From Gemmatimonadota bacterium (GTDB lineage: Bacteria; Gemmatimonadota; Gemmatimonadetes; Gemmatimonadales; GWC2-71-9), in assembly GCA_003222035.1 (NCBI GenBank), contig QHUS01000092.1, positions 1-64,000 on the forward strand: DNA of 64,000 nucleotides. Direction: 5' to 3'. Below, in pieces: positions 34,624 through 45,318 of this stretch. Positions within the stretch are counted from its first letter, which is position 1. Each line of letters starts with the position of its first letter. Below the pieces are notes generated by a model, which had not been told where the DNA came from, did no database searches, and saw only the letters and a program-made list of their open reading frames with translations. A program made the position numbers and the translations under genes.

Positions 34624-35325
34624 ATGAGACGCGCGGTGCTCCTGGGGCTGGCCGTTGCGGCGTGTGGGCCGACGACGTTCGTCCCGCCGCCGCCGTCCCC
34701 CACGCGGGTCTACGGGGCCTCCGAGGTCGACGAGCTCCCGGAGATCGTGCTCACGCCGCCGTCGCACTATCCGGCGGGAGGCAGCGACGGCGTCGTCCTC
34801 GTGCGGCTGGTGATCGATAGTGCGGGGAATCCGGAGCCGGCGACGCTCGTTGTGGTTCAAGGGTCTGATTCCGTCACCAGCGCCGCGGCCCGCGCACTCG
34901 TCCTGAAGACACTGTTCCGGCCCGCGCGGGTGCGCGGCCACGTCGTGCAGGTATCGGTGGACATCCCCGTCGAGTTCGCCGCTGAAGCGGTGCCGCCCGT
35001 GACGCTGCACGTCTCCGGCGATGTGTACGGCGAAGCGGCCGTTCAGGAGCGCCCGCACCTCACATCGAGCGCGACGCTGGCCTATCCCGCCGCCTTGCTG
35101 CTCTCGCACGTCCCCGGCCGGGTGGTTGTGCAGGCGGTGGTCGATACCACGGGCCGGGTCGAGGAAGGCTCCGTGCGCGTGCTCCAGAGCAGCGACGCCC
35201 GCTTCAACCAGGCAGCGGAGGATTACGTCAAGGCGGCGCGCTTCACTGCGGGTCGCATAGCCGGCCGCGGCGTGCGGGTGCTGGTAGAGCTGCCCGTCGA
35301 GTTCAAGCTGCCGACGCGCGACTAA
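34624..35325 (+). CDS. Lipoprotein with two TonB C-terminal-like domains
   Basis: ATG 34624 has GGAGG at 34615-34619. The 233-residue product has a lipoprotein signal (VAAC) and no TM anchor. It contains two tandem TonB-C-like units, each with the pattern P/A-x-G-x-V-x2-x-V-V-I/D-T/S-x-G-x-V-E ending in F-R/T-P/A-A/G-R (LVIDSAGNPEPATL…LFRPARVRGH and VVDTTGRVEEGSV…FTAGRIAGRG). A membrane-lipidated double domain cannot be a classic energy transducer. It may be a periplasmic adaptor. Related domains occur at 46842-51488. Confidence 0.7.
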   Translation: MRRAVLLGLAVAACGPTTFVPPPPSPTRVYGASEVDELPEIVLTPPSHYPAGGSDGVVLVRLVIDSAGNPEPATLVVVQGSDSVTSAAARALVLKTLFRPARVRGHVVQVSVDIPVEFAAEAVPPVTLHVSGDVYGEAAVQERPHLTSSATLAYPAALLLSHVPGRVVVQAVVDTTGRVEEGSVRVLQSSDARFNQAAEDYVKAARFTAGRIAGRGVRVLVELPVEFKLPTRD

Positions 35326-35331
35326 ACGTCC

Positions 35332-36330
<999 letters not shown>

Positions 36331-36334
<4 letters not shown>

Positions 36335-37617
36335 ACCGCATGCTCGTACTCTGTATCGCCTGCTGGGGCTGCGCCGCCGCCGACTCCGGCGCGGGAGTGG
36401 CGCTGCTGCACCGCGCCGACGAGGCCGCGGCGCGCCTCGAGGACCAGCTGCTCGCGCCCTATCGCGCTCGCCACCCGGGCCTCGAAGTCGCTGAACGGCA
36501 CGTCGCGCTCCCGGCCGCGGAGTACCGCCGTCTCCTGCTGGTGGCGGCGGCGCGTGAGGCCCTTCCGGATGTCTTCCAGCTGGACGACATCGGTGTTCCC
36601 GCCGTCGTGGACCGGGGTCATGCCCTCGACCTGGCTCCCTCGTTGGGGCGAGTCGGCGTCGACCTGACCCGTTTCGATCCCACCGTCCTCGCCATGTTCC
36701 GACGTGGCGCGGGGATCTACGCACTCCCCCGCGGCTTCACGCCGCTCGTGGTCGTCTACAACCGAGACCTGCTGGACCGCGCGGGAATCGCCGCTCCGAC
36801 GGGCGATTGGACCTGGGACGACTTCGGGCTTGCGGCGCGGCGCCTGACGCGCGACGAGGACGGCGACGGGCGGATCGACCATTGGGGGGTCGTGTTCGAT
36901 CGGCGACCGGCGATCTGGATTGCGTGGATCTGGGCCGGCGGCGGCGACGTGCTCTGTGCCGACGGGCGGCGCGCCTCGGGATGTCTCGATTCCCCGGTCA
37001 CGGTCGCGGCCATCCGCTGGTACGCGTCGTGGGTCGCGCCGGGGAGAGCGGGCGGACCGGTGGCGCCGCGCGCGCGCGACGCGCGGGACTCGAACGCCGC
37101 AGGCGACGGGTTGTTCGCGGCGGGCCGCGTGGCATTCATGACGGTGGATCACGGTGCGGTGCCCAATCTCCGGGCGGCGGCGGCCGCGGGTCGCCTGCGC
37201 CTGGGATTCGTTTCGATTCCGCGCCGGGCGGGGTCCGAGCCCGCCACGGTCTTGTACGCCTCCGGATACGCCGCGCCGGCGAACCTTCTGCGCCGGAAGG
37301 CAGCGGTCGAGCTCGCCGCCGACCTCACCGACTCGGTCGCCGATGCGACCCGGGGGGAAGCGGGCATCGAGCTGCCGGCGGTGACCGCCGCGGCCGCGGC
37401 GCTGGCGGCCGCCGACACCCTGGGGTGGGAGGCAGTGTTTCTGCGGGCCGCGGCGCGCGGGCGCGCGACCTGGGGCGCGCGCGTGGCGCAATGGGGCGAG
37501 GTCGAGGCCGCACTCACCGACCTGATGGATCGCGTCACCGTGGACGGCGCCGATCCTGCTCGAAGCGCGCGCGCTACCGCGCGCGAGCTCGACCGCTTGC
37601 TCGGCGCTACCCGATGA
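36331..37617 (+). CDS. Sugar ABC transporter extracellular solute-binding lipoprotein
   Basis: GTG 36331 overlaps the ATPase stop by 4 bp. The 428-residue product has a lipoprotein-like leader (LCIACWGC) and the family 1 solute-binding pattern: DVFQLDDIGVPAVVDRG, LPRGFTPLVVVYNRDLLDRAGI and TWDDFGLAARRLTRD. It should deliver a sugar or oligosaccharide to the two permeases encoded immediately downstream. The convergent alpha-galactosidase-like gene suggests an alpha-galactoside ligand. Confidence 0.85.
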
Positions 37618-39443
37618 CTCCCGTTGCACGCTGGCGGGGCGGCGCCCTCGTCGCGCTCGCGGTCGGCGTCGCGCTGCCCTTCGGGGTGGCGCACGAGCTC
37701 CGTGGCAGATACCAGCGCGCGCTGGCGCTACAGGAGGCGACCGCGGTGGCGGGTTATATCGCGGTCGTAACGCCGCGTACGCGGACCGGCGCCGCGTACG
37801 ATCTGCCGCCGCTGCTGATCCGTGCCAGAGCCCTCGACCAGCTGCCCGAGTTCTCGGGCCGGTTCGAGGTCTACCATGCGACGGCACCGCTCGTGCATGC
37901 CACGGCTCCACCGCTGCCGACTGCGACGCTGCAACGCCTGCGGCGGGAAGTGGCGGCACATTGGACGGGACGCGAGGCCCTGGCCCCGTTGCTCGATCAC
38001 GACGGCTGGGCCGTGGTGGGTGCGGTTGCGGCCCGCCCGGCTGGCGATGAGGAGCCGGCGCCGCTTTGGTCCGTGGCCGCGCTGCTGCTCCTGGGAATCG
38101 CGGCCACACAGGCTCTGCGGACGATCGGGGGGCCGCGCCACGCGTGGCGAGCGGCGCTCGGACCCTACGGCATGGTGGCGGCTCTGTACGGCGCCGCGGT
38201 ATTCGCCGACCTGCGTAGCGCAGCGCGGGCCACCACCGACCGACGGCTGTACGACACGCGGCTGCTGATACAGGAGGCTGCGGCCCGCGTGCCCGAGGTC
38301 CGTGGCGCGCCCGGTGACCTGGCGCCGATCGCCCGAGGAGCGCAGATCGTCCCCGGTGACTCCGGCTCCTCGGCGGCGTGGCGGCGCCAAGCCGGCGGCG
38401 TGACTCGAGCGGCCGTTGCCGTGCGGTTCACATCGGGGCGCTGGGTCGAGCTGCGCGTCCCCCCCGCCGAAGCCGGTGTGATCGTGTGGCTCCCTCTGAC
38501 GCTCGGCTGCGCCGCGCTCGGGCCGCTCGCCGCGCTCTTGGCCGGCTGGAGCCTGACGGCGGAACCCGAGTGGCGACGCGAGACCGCGGCGGCGTGGACG
38601 TTCCTCGCCCCATCGGCTCTGCTCCTCGCCGCTTTCTCCGCCATCCCCGTGCTTCTCGCCCTGTACGTGTCGGTGCACGGGTGGAGCCCGATCGAGACGG
38701 CGCGCCCGTTCGTGGGGCTCGCCAACTATGTCCACGTCGTGCGTGATCCGCTCACGTGGTCGGCCCTCGGCCACACGGCCGTGTATGCGCTCTATGTCCC
38801 GATCGCGTTGGCCCTCGCCCTCGGGCTCGCCGTCACGCTCGGCCGACACCCGCGCCTGACCGGTTTCGTGAGCGGCGTGCTCCTGTTGCCGTACGTCTCG
38901 TCCGTGGTCGCGCTGGCGCTGGTGTGGCGCTGGCTATACCACCCGGATCTCGGGGTGATCAATCAGCTGCTGACGCGGGCAAGGCTCACGCCGGTGGACT
39001 GGCTCGGCAATCCAAAGACGGCGCTGGCCGCGTTGATGGTCGTGGCTGCGTGGATGCAGCTGGGTTATCAGATGACGGTCTTCGCGGCGGGGCTCCGCGC
39101 GATCCCCAGAGTGTATCTGGATGCCGCCCGAGTGGACGGCGCGAGCGCCTGGCAGCGATTCTGGCGCGTGACCTTCCCGCTGCTGCGTCCGGTGACACTG
39201 TTCCTGCTGGTGACGGGCATGATCGGTGCTTGTCAGGTCTTCGCGCTCGTTTTCGTGATGACCGGCGGCGGGCCGGCTCATGCCACAGACGTGATCGTAA
39301 CTCGCATCTATCGGACGGCGTGGGAACTGCTGCAATTCGGCGAGGCCAGCGCCCTCGCGCTGCTGCTGTGCGCGCTGCTGCTCGGAGCGACGTGGAGCCA
39401 GCTCAAGCTGCTCGATCGGCGGGTGGAATATGACGAGGGGTGA
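37614..39443 (+). CDS. Sugar ABC permease (MalF-type) with a large extra N-terminal membrane/periplasmic region
   Basis: ATG 37614 overlaps the upstream stop by 4 bp. Of 609 residues, only the last 280 or so form the usual permease: AAWTFLAPSALLLAAFSAIP, then the EAA loop YLDAARVDGASAWQRFWRV that docks the ATPase. The first 330 residues hold two to four further TM helices and two probable periplasmic segments (about 30-140 and 200-290). This is a clear departure from the usual length of about 300, though MalF itself has an extra periplasmic loop. The extension could be a ligand-sensing region. No recognised domain was found in it. Confidence 0.8.
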   Translation: MTPVARWRGGALVALAVGVALPFGVAHELRGRYQRALALQEATAVAGYIAVVTPRTRTGAAYDLPPLLIRARALDQLPEFSGRFEVYHATAPLVHATAPPLPTATLQRLRREVAAHWTGREALAPLLDHDGWAVVGAVAARPAGDEEPAPLWSVAALLLLGIAATQALRTIGGPRHAWRAALGPYGMVAALYGAAVFADLRSAARATTDRRLYDTRLLIQEAAARVPEVRGAPGDLAPIARGAQIVPGDSGSSAAWRRQAGGVTRAAVAVRFTSGRWVELRVPPAEAGVIVWLPLTLGCAALGPLAALLAGWSLTAEPEWRRETAAAWTFLAPSALLLAAFSAIPVLLALYVSVHGWSPIETARPFVGLANYVHVVRDPLTWSALGHTAVYALYVPIALALALGLAVTLGRHPRLTGFVSGVLLLPYVSSVVALALVWRWLYHPDLGVINQLLTRARLTPVDWLGNPKTALAALMVVAAWMQLGYQMTVFAAGLRAIPRVYLDAARVDGASAWQRFWRVTFPLLRPVTLFLLVTGMIGACQVFALVFVMTGGGPAHATDVIVTRIYRTAWELLQFGEASALALLLCALLLGATWSQLKLLDRRVEYDEG

Positions 39444-40221
39444 AGGGGGAAGGGGGACGAGGGATGGGTGGTTGGCGTATGCGCTCGGGCTGCCGCTCGC
39501 GGTGCTCGCGCTCGCTCCATTCCTCTATATGGTCGTGACCGCCGTAAGGGACCAGCCGATCGAGACCTTCGTCGCCGCCGCGACCACAATGCCGTTCGAT
39601 CGCTTTCTCCTCACGAGCCTCGTCCTGTCGCTCGCCGTCGCGTCGGGGCAGGTCTTCACGAGCGCGACTGCGGCCTACGCACTGGCGCGGCTCCGCTTCG
39701 CTGGGCGCGAGCGCGTGTTGCTCGTTTACTTGTCGGCGTTGATGGCTCCGGGGATTCTGCTCGCCATTCCGCGGTTCCTCCTGATCGACGCCCTCGGCTG
39801 GGTGGACCGGTACCGCGGCCTCGTCTCAACGGAACTGGTGTCCGTGACGGGGATTTTCCTGCTGCGTCAGTTCTTCCGCACGATCCCCCGCGACTTGGAG
39901 GACGCCGCCCGCCTCGAGGGCGCCCGGGAGTGGACGATCTTCTGGCGTGTGATTCTGCCCGTGTCGCGACCGGCGCTCGTCACGCTCGGGGTGCTCGCGT
40001 TCGCCGATCAATGGCGAAGCTTCCTCTGGCCCCTGGTGGCGACGCGCGCCGAGAGCATGCGACCCGTCGAGGTCGGCATTGCGGATCTGCGCGGGCTCTA
40101 CGAATTGAGCGGGCCCGGTCAAATGGCAGCCGCAACGCTCGCGGTGCTTCCGGTAGTGCTCGTGTATTGCGTGGCGCGGCGGTACTTCGTCAGGGGAATC
40201 AGCGAAACGGGGCTGAGGTAA
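39430..40221 (+). CDS. Sugar ABC permease (MalG-type)
   Basis: ATG 39430 lies 14 bp inside the preceding gene. The 263-residue protein has six TM helices and the EAA motif EDAARLEGAREWTIFWRVILP typical of MalG-type carbohydrate permeases. Its first twelve codons are a purine-rich G-tract (MTRGEGGRGTRD). It completes an importer with the preceding binding protein and permease; the ATPase gene of the same operon is broken in this sequence. Confidence 0.9.
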   Translation: MTRGEGGRGTRDGWLAYALGLPLAVLALAPFLYMVVTAVRDQPIETFVAAATTMPFDRFLLTSLVLSLAVASGQVFTSATAAYALARLRFAGRERVLLVYLSALMAPGILLAIPRFLLIDALGWVDRYRGLVSTELVSVTGIFLLRQFFRTIPRDLEDAARLEGAREWTIFWRVILPVSRPALVTLGVLAFADQWRSFLWPLVATRAESMRPVEVGIADLRGLYELSGPGQMAAATLAVLPVVLVYCVARRYFVRGISETGLR

Positions 40222-40223
40222 AG

Positions 40224-40239
40224 AAGCCGTTTACGGCTT
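40224..40239 (+). terminator. Small hairpin between convergent ABC and glycosidase genes
   Basis: AAGCCG-TTTA-CGGCTT forms a 6-bp stem immediately after the permease stop, and its loop overlaps the stop codon of the convergent glycosidase gene. No U-run follows, so its terminator role is tentative. Confidence 0.35.
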
Positions 40240-42993
40240 GCCGGTGCGCCGACCGGTCGTGGCGGATCGGAAGGTCAATGCCCATCTGATGTCCCTCCCG
40301 TCTCCACCCGCGGGCCATTCGAGCACGGCGTGCCCGGACTCCAGCCTGCGCACGGTACAGGGTCGGTCGGCCTTGCACGTGGCGGGCCGCAGCCCCTTCG
40401 GAACGGAGATGGTGACCGCGTACGCCCGGGCGTCGAGATTTGTGGCTGCGGCCTTGAGCGTGCGGGCTGTCGCGTCCCAGGATTCGTCGGCGACGTCCAC
40501 TGCTCCCTGCACGATGTGGCGGGTCGTGCCGATGATTTGAGGCCGGGCGACGGCGGGCCGGATCGCGACTGTCCGCGCGGAGCGCGGCTCGACCGATACC
40601 ACGAGGGTGGCTTTCAGGTCGGGGGCGGGCGCGTCACGCCACACGTCGTACGCGTCGAACGTCGTGCCGCTGATGCCGAGCTGCGCGAGCGGCACGGACA
40701 CCTGCAGCGGCTCATTGTCCCAGTTCGCGGCCACGACGGTCCACCACCGCGGCGCGCCCTCGCCCACCCAGACCCGGGCGGGCCGGTCGCGGCGCACGCT
40801 CCAGATCCCCCCGGCGTCTTTCCCGCCCCCGGACACTCGGACGGCGAGGACGTTCTCGCCTCCCCAGTTGACACCCTCGGAAGGCACGGAATAGCGACGA
40901 TACTCGCCGGGGCCCGTGGTCTCCCCGATCTTGAGACCGTTCAAGAACGTCTGGTCGGCGTCGGCGATCTTGCCGAGCTCGAGGGTCAGGGTCCGACTGT
41001 CCGACGGTCCGACCGTCCGACCGGGGGGGGGTGGAAGGGTGAATCGCACGCGATACCAGGCGATGCCGGTGTACCCCGCATGTCCTGCCTCGTCCCAGCG
41101 TTGCGGTACCTGAATGGTCTCCCACGCTTCCTCGTCGAATCCACGCGCGCTGTAGCCCGGATCGTCACCCGTCCGGAAGCGCCACGAGCCGCTCACCGGA
41201 TACACGTCGCCGCCCGCTACGACGGCCGGAGCCACGGCGGGCCCGACTGAGCCGGTTTCGATCGGACGGCCGGCCAGGCGCGCGACCGGAAGGCAGCGCT
41301 GCAGCAACGCCACCCGGTCCGGCGGGAGCGCCGGCAGGTTGTCCGAGAAGAGCGTGATCCCACCCGTCACCGCTACGAGGGAGGCCCAGAGCTCGGCGGC
41401 TGCGCGGGTGAGGGGAGGACGCACGACCAGGCAGTCGGGGTCATTCAGCCACGCCGCGCGCTGGAAGAAGCTCCGCAACCCGGCCGCCTGTGCGGGGGCC
41501 TGGATGCCCCCCCAGCTCGCGTCCACGTCGGGGCCGATGCGCATGCCGTTGACGAATCCCGCGGCATGCTGCAGGGGCGCCCGGCTCCCGATCAAGAGCG
41601 CCTCAGTGCCGAGGCCGTCGCGCAGCGCCGCCAGGCCGGCGCGGTACGCCTCCGCGTGAGTCAGTCCGCCGAAGTGGCTCGCGCCCAGCTGGGCCCAGTG
41701 CAGCATATCGACGCGAACGTAGTCGTACCCCCACTCTCGCACGGCGCGGCGGGCGAGCTCGAACAACCATTGCTGGACCTTGGGATGAGCGCCGTCGAGC
41801 GCGTAGACGTTGCCACCCCAGGCTTCGCGAACGGCACACACTACCGGGTCATGGGCGTCACGCAGCAGCCAGTCGGGCTGCGACGTCGGCACACCGGATC
41901 CATCGCTGACGCCGAAGGGCGCCACCCACAGGCCTGCCTTGAAACCCGCCGCGTGGATCTGGTCAGTGAGCCGGGCGTGTCCCTGCGGAAACCGGTCGTT
42001 CGTTTCCCAGGCGCCTACGGCTCGCTCATATCCGTCATCGAGCTCGATGTAGCGAAAGAACCGGCGATCGAACGTCTTGGCGCAGAACTCCACGTTCGCG
42101 AGCACATCGGCTTCGCTGGCCGCGCTGCCCAGCTCGGACCGCGTGCACCACCCCGCGGGGGCGACCGCCTCCGCGAGGCGCTCCTGGTCGACCGGCGATG
42201 GCGGGACGAAGACGGTACTCAGCGCCTCGAGTCCGTCACCTTCCGGGTCGAAGCACAGCCGCATCCGGGAGGCGTCGCCCTCGGGCCGGAGGGGCCGTGG
42301 GGGCAGCCAATCGCTTACCGCCTCCACCTCGTCCGCCGACAGCTGTACACGAGCCTCCCCCGGTTCGCCCGCGTCAAACGCGATGGCGAGCCCCCGGCGA
42401 CCCCGCGTGAGCCCGCAGGCCGCGTAGCTCGCGACACCCGCCGCATCCCGCGCTCCCACCGTCACGATGCGGCACGGGTCACTCGAGTGGGCGCCGTTCA
42501 GGAGTGCGACGAGTGAACCGTCGCCCGCGAGCACCTGCGCGTGCGCCACCCGCAGGAAGCGCACGCCTTTGACGGTCGGGAGAAAGCGATCCGGGAACAC
42601 AGTGACTGTGACGGCTGCCTGCGGAGCGGCCGCGCCACCGGCCGTGAGAAACTCCGCCTCCACCCACACGCCCGCCGCCCGGCCTCGCACCACGACGGCG
42701 TCGCCACCGGGGGGACGCCGGCTTCCAACGGCGCTATCTTCCAGCTCCGCAAGCGTCAGCGCCCGGTCACCGACCCACGTCAGGACCTCCGCGTCCCGCA
42801 CCAGGGGAACGGGAGAGCCGTCCCCGTAGTACCAGAGCGACCAGCGGCGCCGCTCGTCGAGCTCAAAGCGCAGCCGGCCGGGCACGTCCCGACGGTGAGG
42901 ACGCGGACGCTGCCGGGCGTCGGCGAGCGCGGGGCGCGCGACGAGTCCGCCGGAGACGCCTCCCGTGAGGAGAACGAACGTGCGTCGGTCCAT
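40231..42993 (-). CDS. GH36-like alpha-galactosidase with C-terminal jelly-roll domain, Tat-exported
   Basis: ATG 42993 (ATG 43014 is an alternative) starts a 920-residue protein with a twin-Arg-like leader (MDRRTFVLLTGGVSGG). The catalytic barrel shows the melibiase pattern: FFRYIELDDGYERAVG, AGFKAGLWVAPFGV, nucleophile in YDYVRVDMLHW and acid/base Asp in MRIGPDVDASW. A GH2-type sugar-binding jelly roll follows (GYTGIAWYRVRFTLPPP…FLNGLKIGE). A linker carries a four-copy 8-bp DNA repeat. It probably releases galactose from alpha-galactosides outside the cytoplasm. It is convergent with the sugar ABC importer genes. Confidence 0.8.
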   Translation of the reverse strand: MDRRTFVLLTGGVSGGLVARPALADARQRPRPHRRDVPGRLRFELDERRRWSLWYYGDGSPVPLVRDAEVLTWVGDRALTLAELEDSAVGSRRPPGGDAVVVRGRAAGVWVEAEFLTAGGAAAPQAAVTVTVFPDRFLPTVKGVRFLRVAHAQVLAGDGSLVALLNGAHSSDPCRIVTVGARDAAGVASYAACGLTRGRRGLAIAFDAGEPGEARVQLSADEVEAVSDWLPPRPLRPEGDASRMRLCFDPEGDGLEALSTVFVPPSPVDQERLAEAVAPAGWCTRSELGSAASEADVLANVEFCAKTFDRRFFRYIELDDGYERAVGAWETNDRFPQGHARLTDQIHAAGFKAGLWVAPFGVSDGSGVPTSQPDWLLRDAHDPVVCAVREAWGGNVYALDGAHPKVQQWLFELARRAVREWGYDYVRVDMLHWAQLGASHFGGLTHAEAYRAGLAALRDGLGTEALLIGSRAPLQHAAGFVNGMRIGPDVDASWGGIQAPAQAAGLRSFFQRAAWLNDPDCLVVRPPLTRAAAELWASLVAVTGGITLFSDNLPALPPDRVALLQRCLPVARLAGRPIETGSVGPAVAPAVVAGGDVYPVSGSWRFRTGDDPGYSARGFDEEAWETIQVPQRWDEAGHAGYTGIAWYRVRFTLPPPPGRTVGPSDSRTLTLELGKIADADQTFLNGLKIGETTGPGEYRRYSVPSEGVNWGGENVLAVRVSGGGKDAGGIWSVRRDRPARVWVGEGAPRWWTVVAANWDNEPLQVSVPLAQLGISGTTFDAYDVWRDAPAPDLKATLVVSVEPRSARTVAIRPAVARPQIIGTTRHIVQGAVDVADESWDATARTLKAAATNLDARAYAVTISVPKGLRPATCKADRPCTVRRLESGHAVLEWPAGGDGRDIRWALTFRSATTGRRTGKP
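40991..41031 (+). repeat. Four 8-bp tandem repeats followed by a G9 run inside the glycosidase gene
   Basis: GTCCGAC recurs at 40991, 40999, 41007 and 41015 with an exact 8-bp period, and nine G follow at 41023-41031. On the coding strand they encode the PPPPGRTVGPSDSRT linker. A period that is not a multiple of three inside a gene is typical of slippage-generated sequence. Confidence 0.75.
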
Positions 42994-43059
42994 CGTCACA
43001 ATGTTGGTGGGCATGGTTGGTTTGTCTACGCCGCTGATGGGCCAGGGTAGCGCCGCGGC

Positions 43060-43088
43060 TGGCGCGGGGGGAGCGCCGTCCCTAGTTT
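43060..43088 (+). promoter_or_regulatory. Possible promoter of the PAS/GAF kinase gene
   Basis: TGGCGC (43060-43065), 17 bp and TAGTTT (43083-43088) precede the ATG at 43096. The -35 is poor, but the -10 ends 7 bp before a start codon that lacks a ribosome site, as in three other genes here. Confidence 0.35.
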
Positions 43089-43095
43089 GGCACCG

Positions 43096-44648
43096 ATGGT
43101 AGCGCCATCCCTCGATACCGAGCATCCCGGCATCCGGGTCATTGCGGAAGTCGCGTCGGTGTTGCAAGCGGGCCTCGGGTCGGGGGAGGTCCTGCACGGC
43201 GTGGTGAGCGCGCTGCGGCGTGGCCTCAACCTGCGCCGCTGCCGCCTCTGGCTCCGCAGCCCGGACGGCACGCGCTTCACGCCGGTTACGACGTCGGGAG
43301 ACGAAGCGGAGCAACCGGGCTATGCCCCGCCGGTGGCCGAGTGGATGCGCCGGGGCCACCAGCGGGAGGACGTACCCGGCGGCTCCATCGTCCGGCTCCC
43401 CCTCATCCATAACGACGAGCCGCTCGGCGTGCTCGAGGTCGTCATCCCCACGGGACGCTACGAGGGCATCGCGCACGACGTCGTCGTGGTGGTGGCGCGC
43501 ATTCTGGCGCCCATCATCGGCGCAAGCGAGCTGTCACAGGATCTCGCGTCCGAGGTTGCGCTCCGTACACACGAGGTGGAAGCGCAGCGGAGCTTCGCCG
43601 CGCAGATCATCGACTCCCTCCCCGTCGGTTTGTACGTGATCGACCGCGACTACCAGATCCGTGCGTGGAACCGCAAGCGCGAGACGGGCACGCAGGGGGT
43701 GTCGCGCGAGGACGCCGTGGGTCGCGTGATCTTCGACGTGCTCGACCGGCAGCCCCGGGACCTCCTGAAGCGAGAGTTCGACCGCGTGTTCGAGACCGGC
43801 GAGCTGCAGCAGGTGGAGATGGAGTCGCAGGCCTCGGGCGAAGCGCGCCACTACCGCATCACGAAGATCCCGATGCGGGAAGACGGCCGCACCATCTCCC
43901 ACGTCGTCACCATCGGCGAGGACATCACGGAGTGGCGCCAGGCGCAGCAGCGCCTGACGGAGACGGAGAAGCTCGCAGCGGTGGGGCAACTCGCCGCCGG
44001 CGTCATGCACGAGATCAACAACCCGCTCGCGACCATCCTGGCGTGCTGCGAAGCCCTGGCGCTCCGGGCCGAGGACCTGACCCCTGCCGACCGTCACGGT
44101 TACGCCGAGTACCTGAAGATCATCGACGCCGAAGTGCAGCGTTGCCGGCGGATCGTCGAGAGCCTGCTCGAGTTTTCCCGCCCGAAAGGGGGCGACAAGA
44201 AGCTGCAGGACGTGAACGGCGTGGTGGAGCAAACGCTGTTCCTGCTCAAGCACCACGCGCGGTTCAAGCGCCTGACGGTGGTGCGCGAGCTGACGTCGGG
44301 TCTGCCGCCGGTGCTCGCGGACCAGGAGCGCCTGATCCAGAGCTTCATGGCACTGATGCTCAACGCGATGGATGCGATGGACTCACGGGGGACCTTGACC
44401 GTCAGGACCTGCATCAACCCCGACCGCGCGGATGAGGTGCTGCTCGAGTTCATCGACACGGGCACCGGCATCAAGCGAGAGGACCTGCCCAAGATTTTCG
44501 AGCCGTTCTTCACGACGAAGCTGCAGGGGCGGGGTACTGGACTCGGCCTCTCGATTTGCTACGGGATCATCGCCGAGCACCGGGGGCGCATCGAGGTGGA
44601 GTCGCAGCTCGGAGTTGGATCGAACTTCAAGGTGTATCTCCCGATGGG

Positions 44649-44652
<4 letters not shown>
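43096..44652 (+). CDS. Sensor histidine kinase with GAF and PAS domains (soluble)
   Basis: ATG 43096 (TTG 43087 is an alternative) gives a 518-residue protein without TM helices. A GAF-like domain covers residues 10-150. A PAS domain follows, starting at IIDSLPVGLYVIDRDYQIRAWN and ending with the PAC-type VVTIGEDITEWRQAQ. Next are the HisKA H-box AAGVMHEINNPLATI (phospho-His), N-box MLNAMDAMDSRG, G1 DTGTGIKRED and G2 GTGLGLSICYGI. It is NtrB-like. The stop overlaps the response regulator gene by 4 bp, so they form a pair, with the second kinase following. Confidence 0.9.
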
Positions 44653-45317
<665 letters not shown>

Positions 45318-45318
45318 C

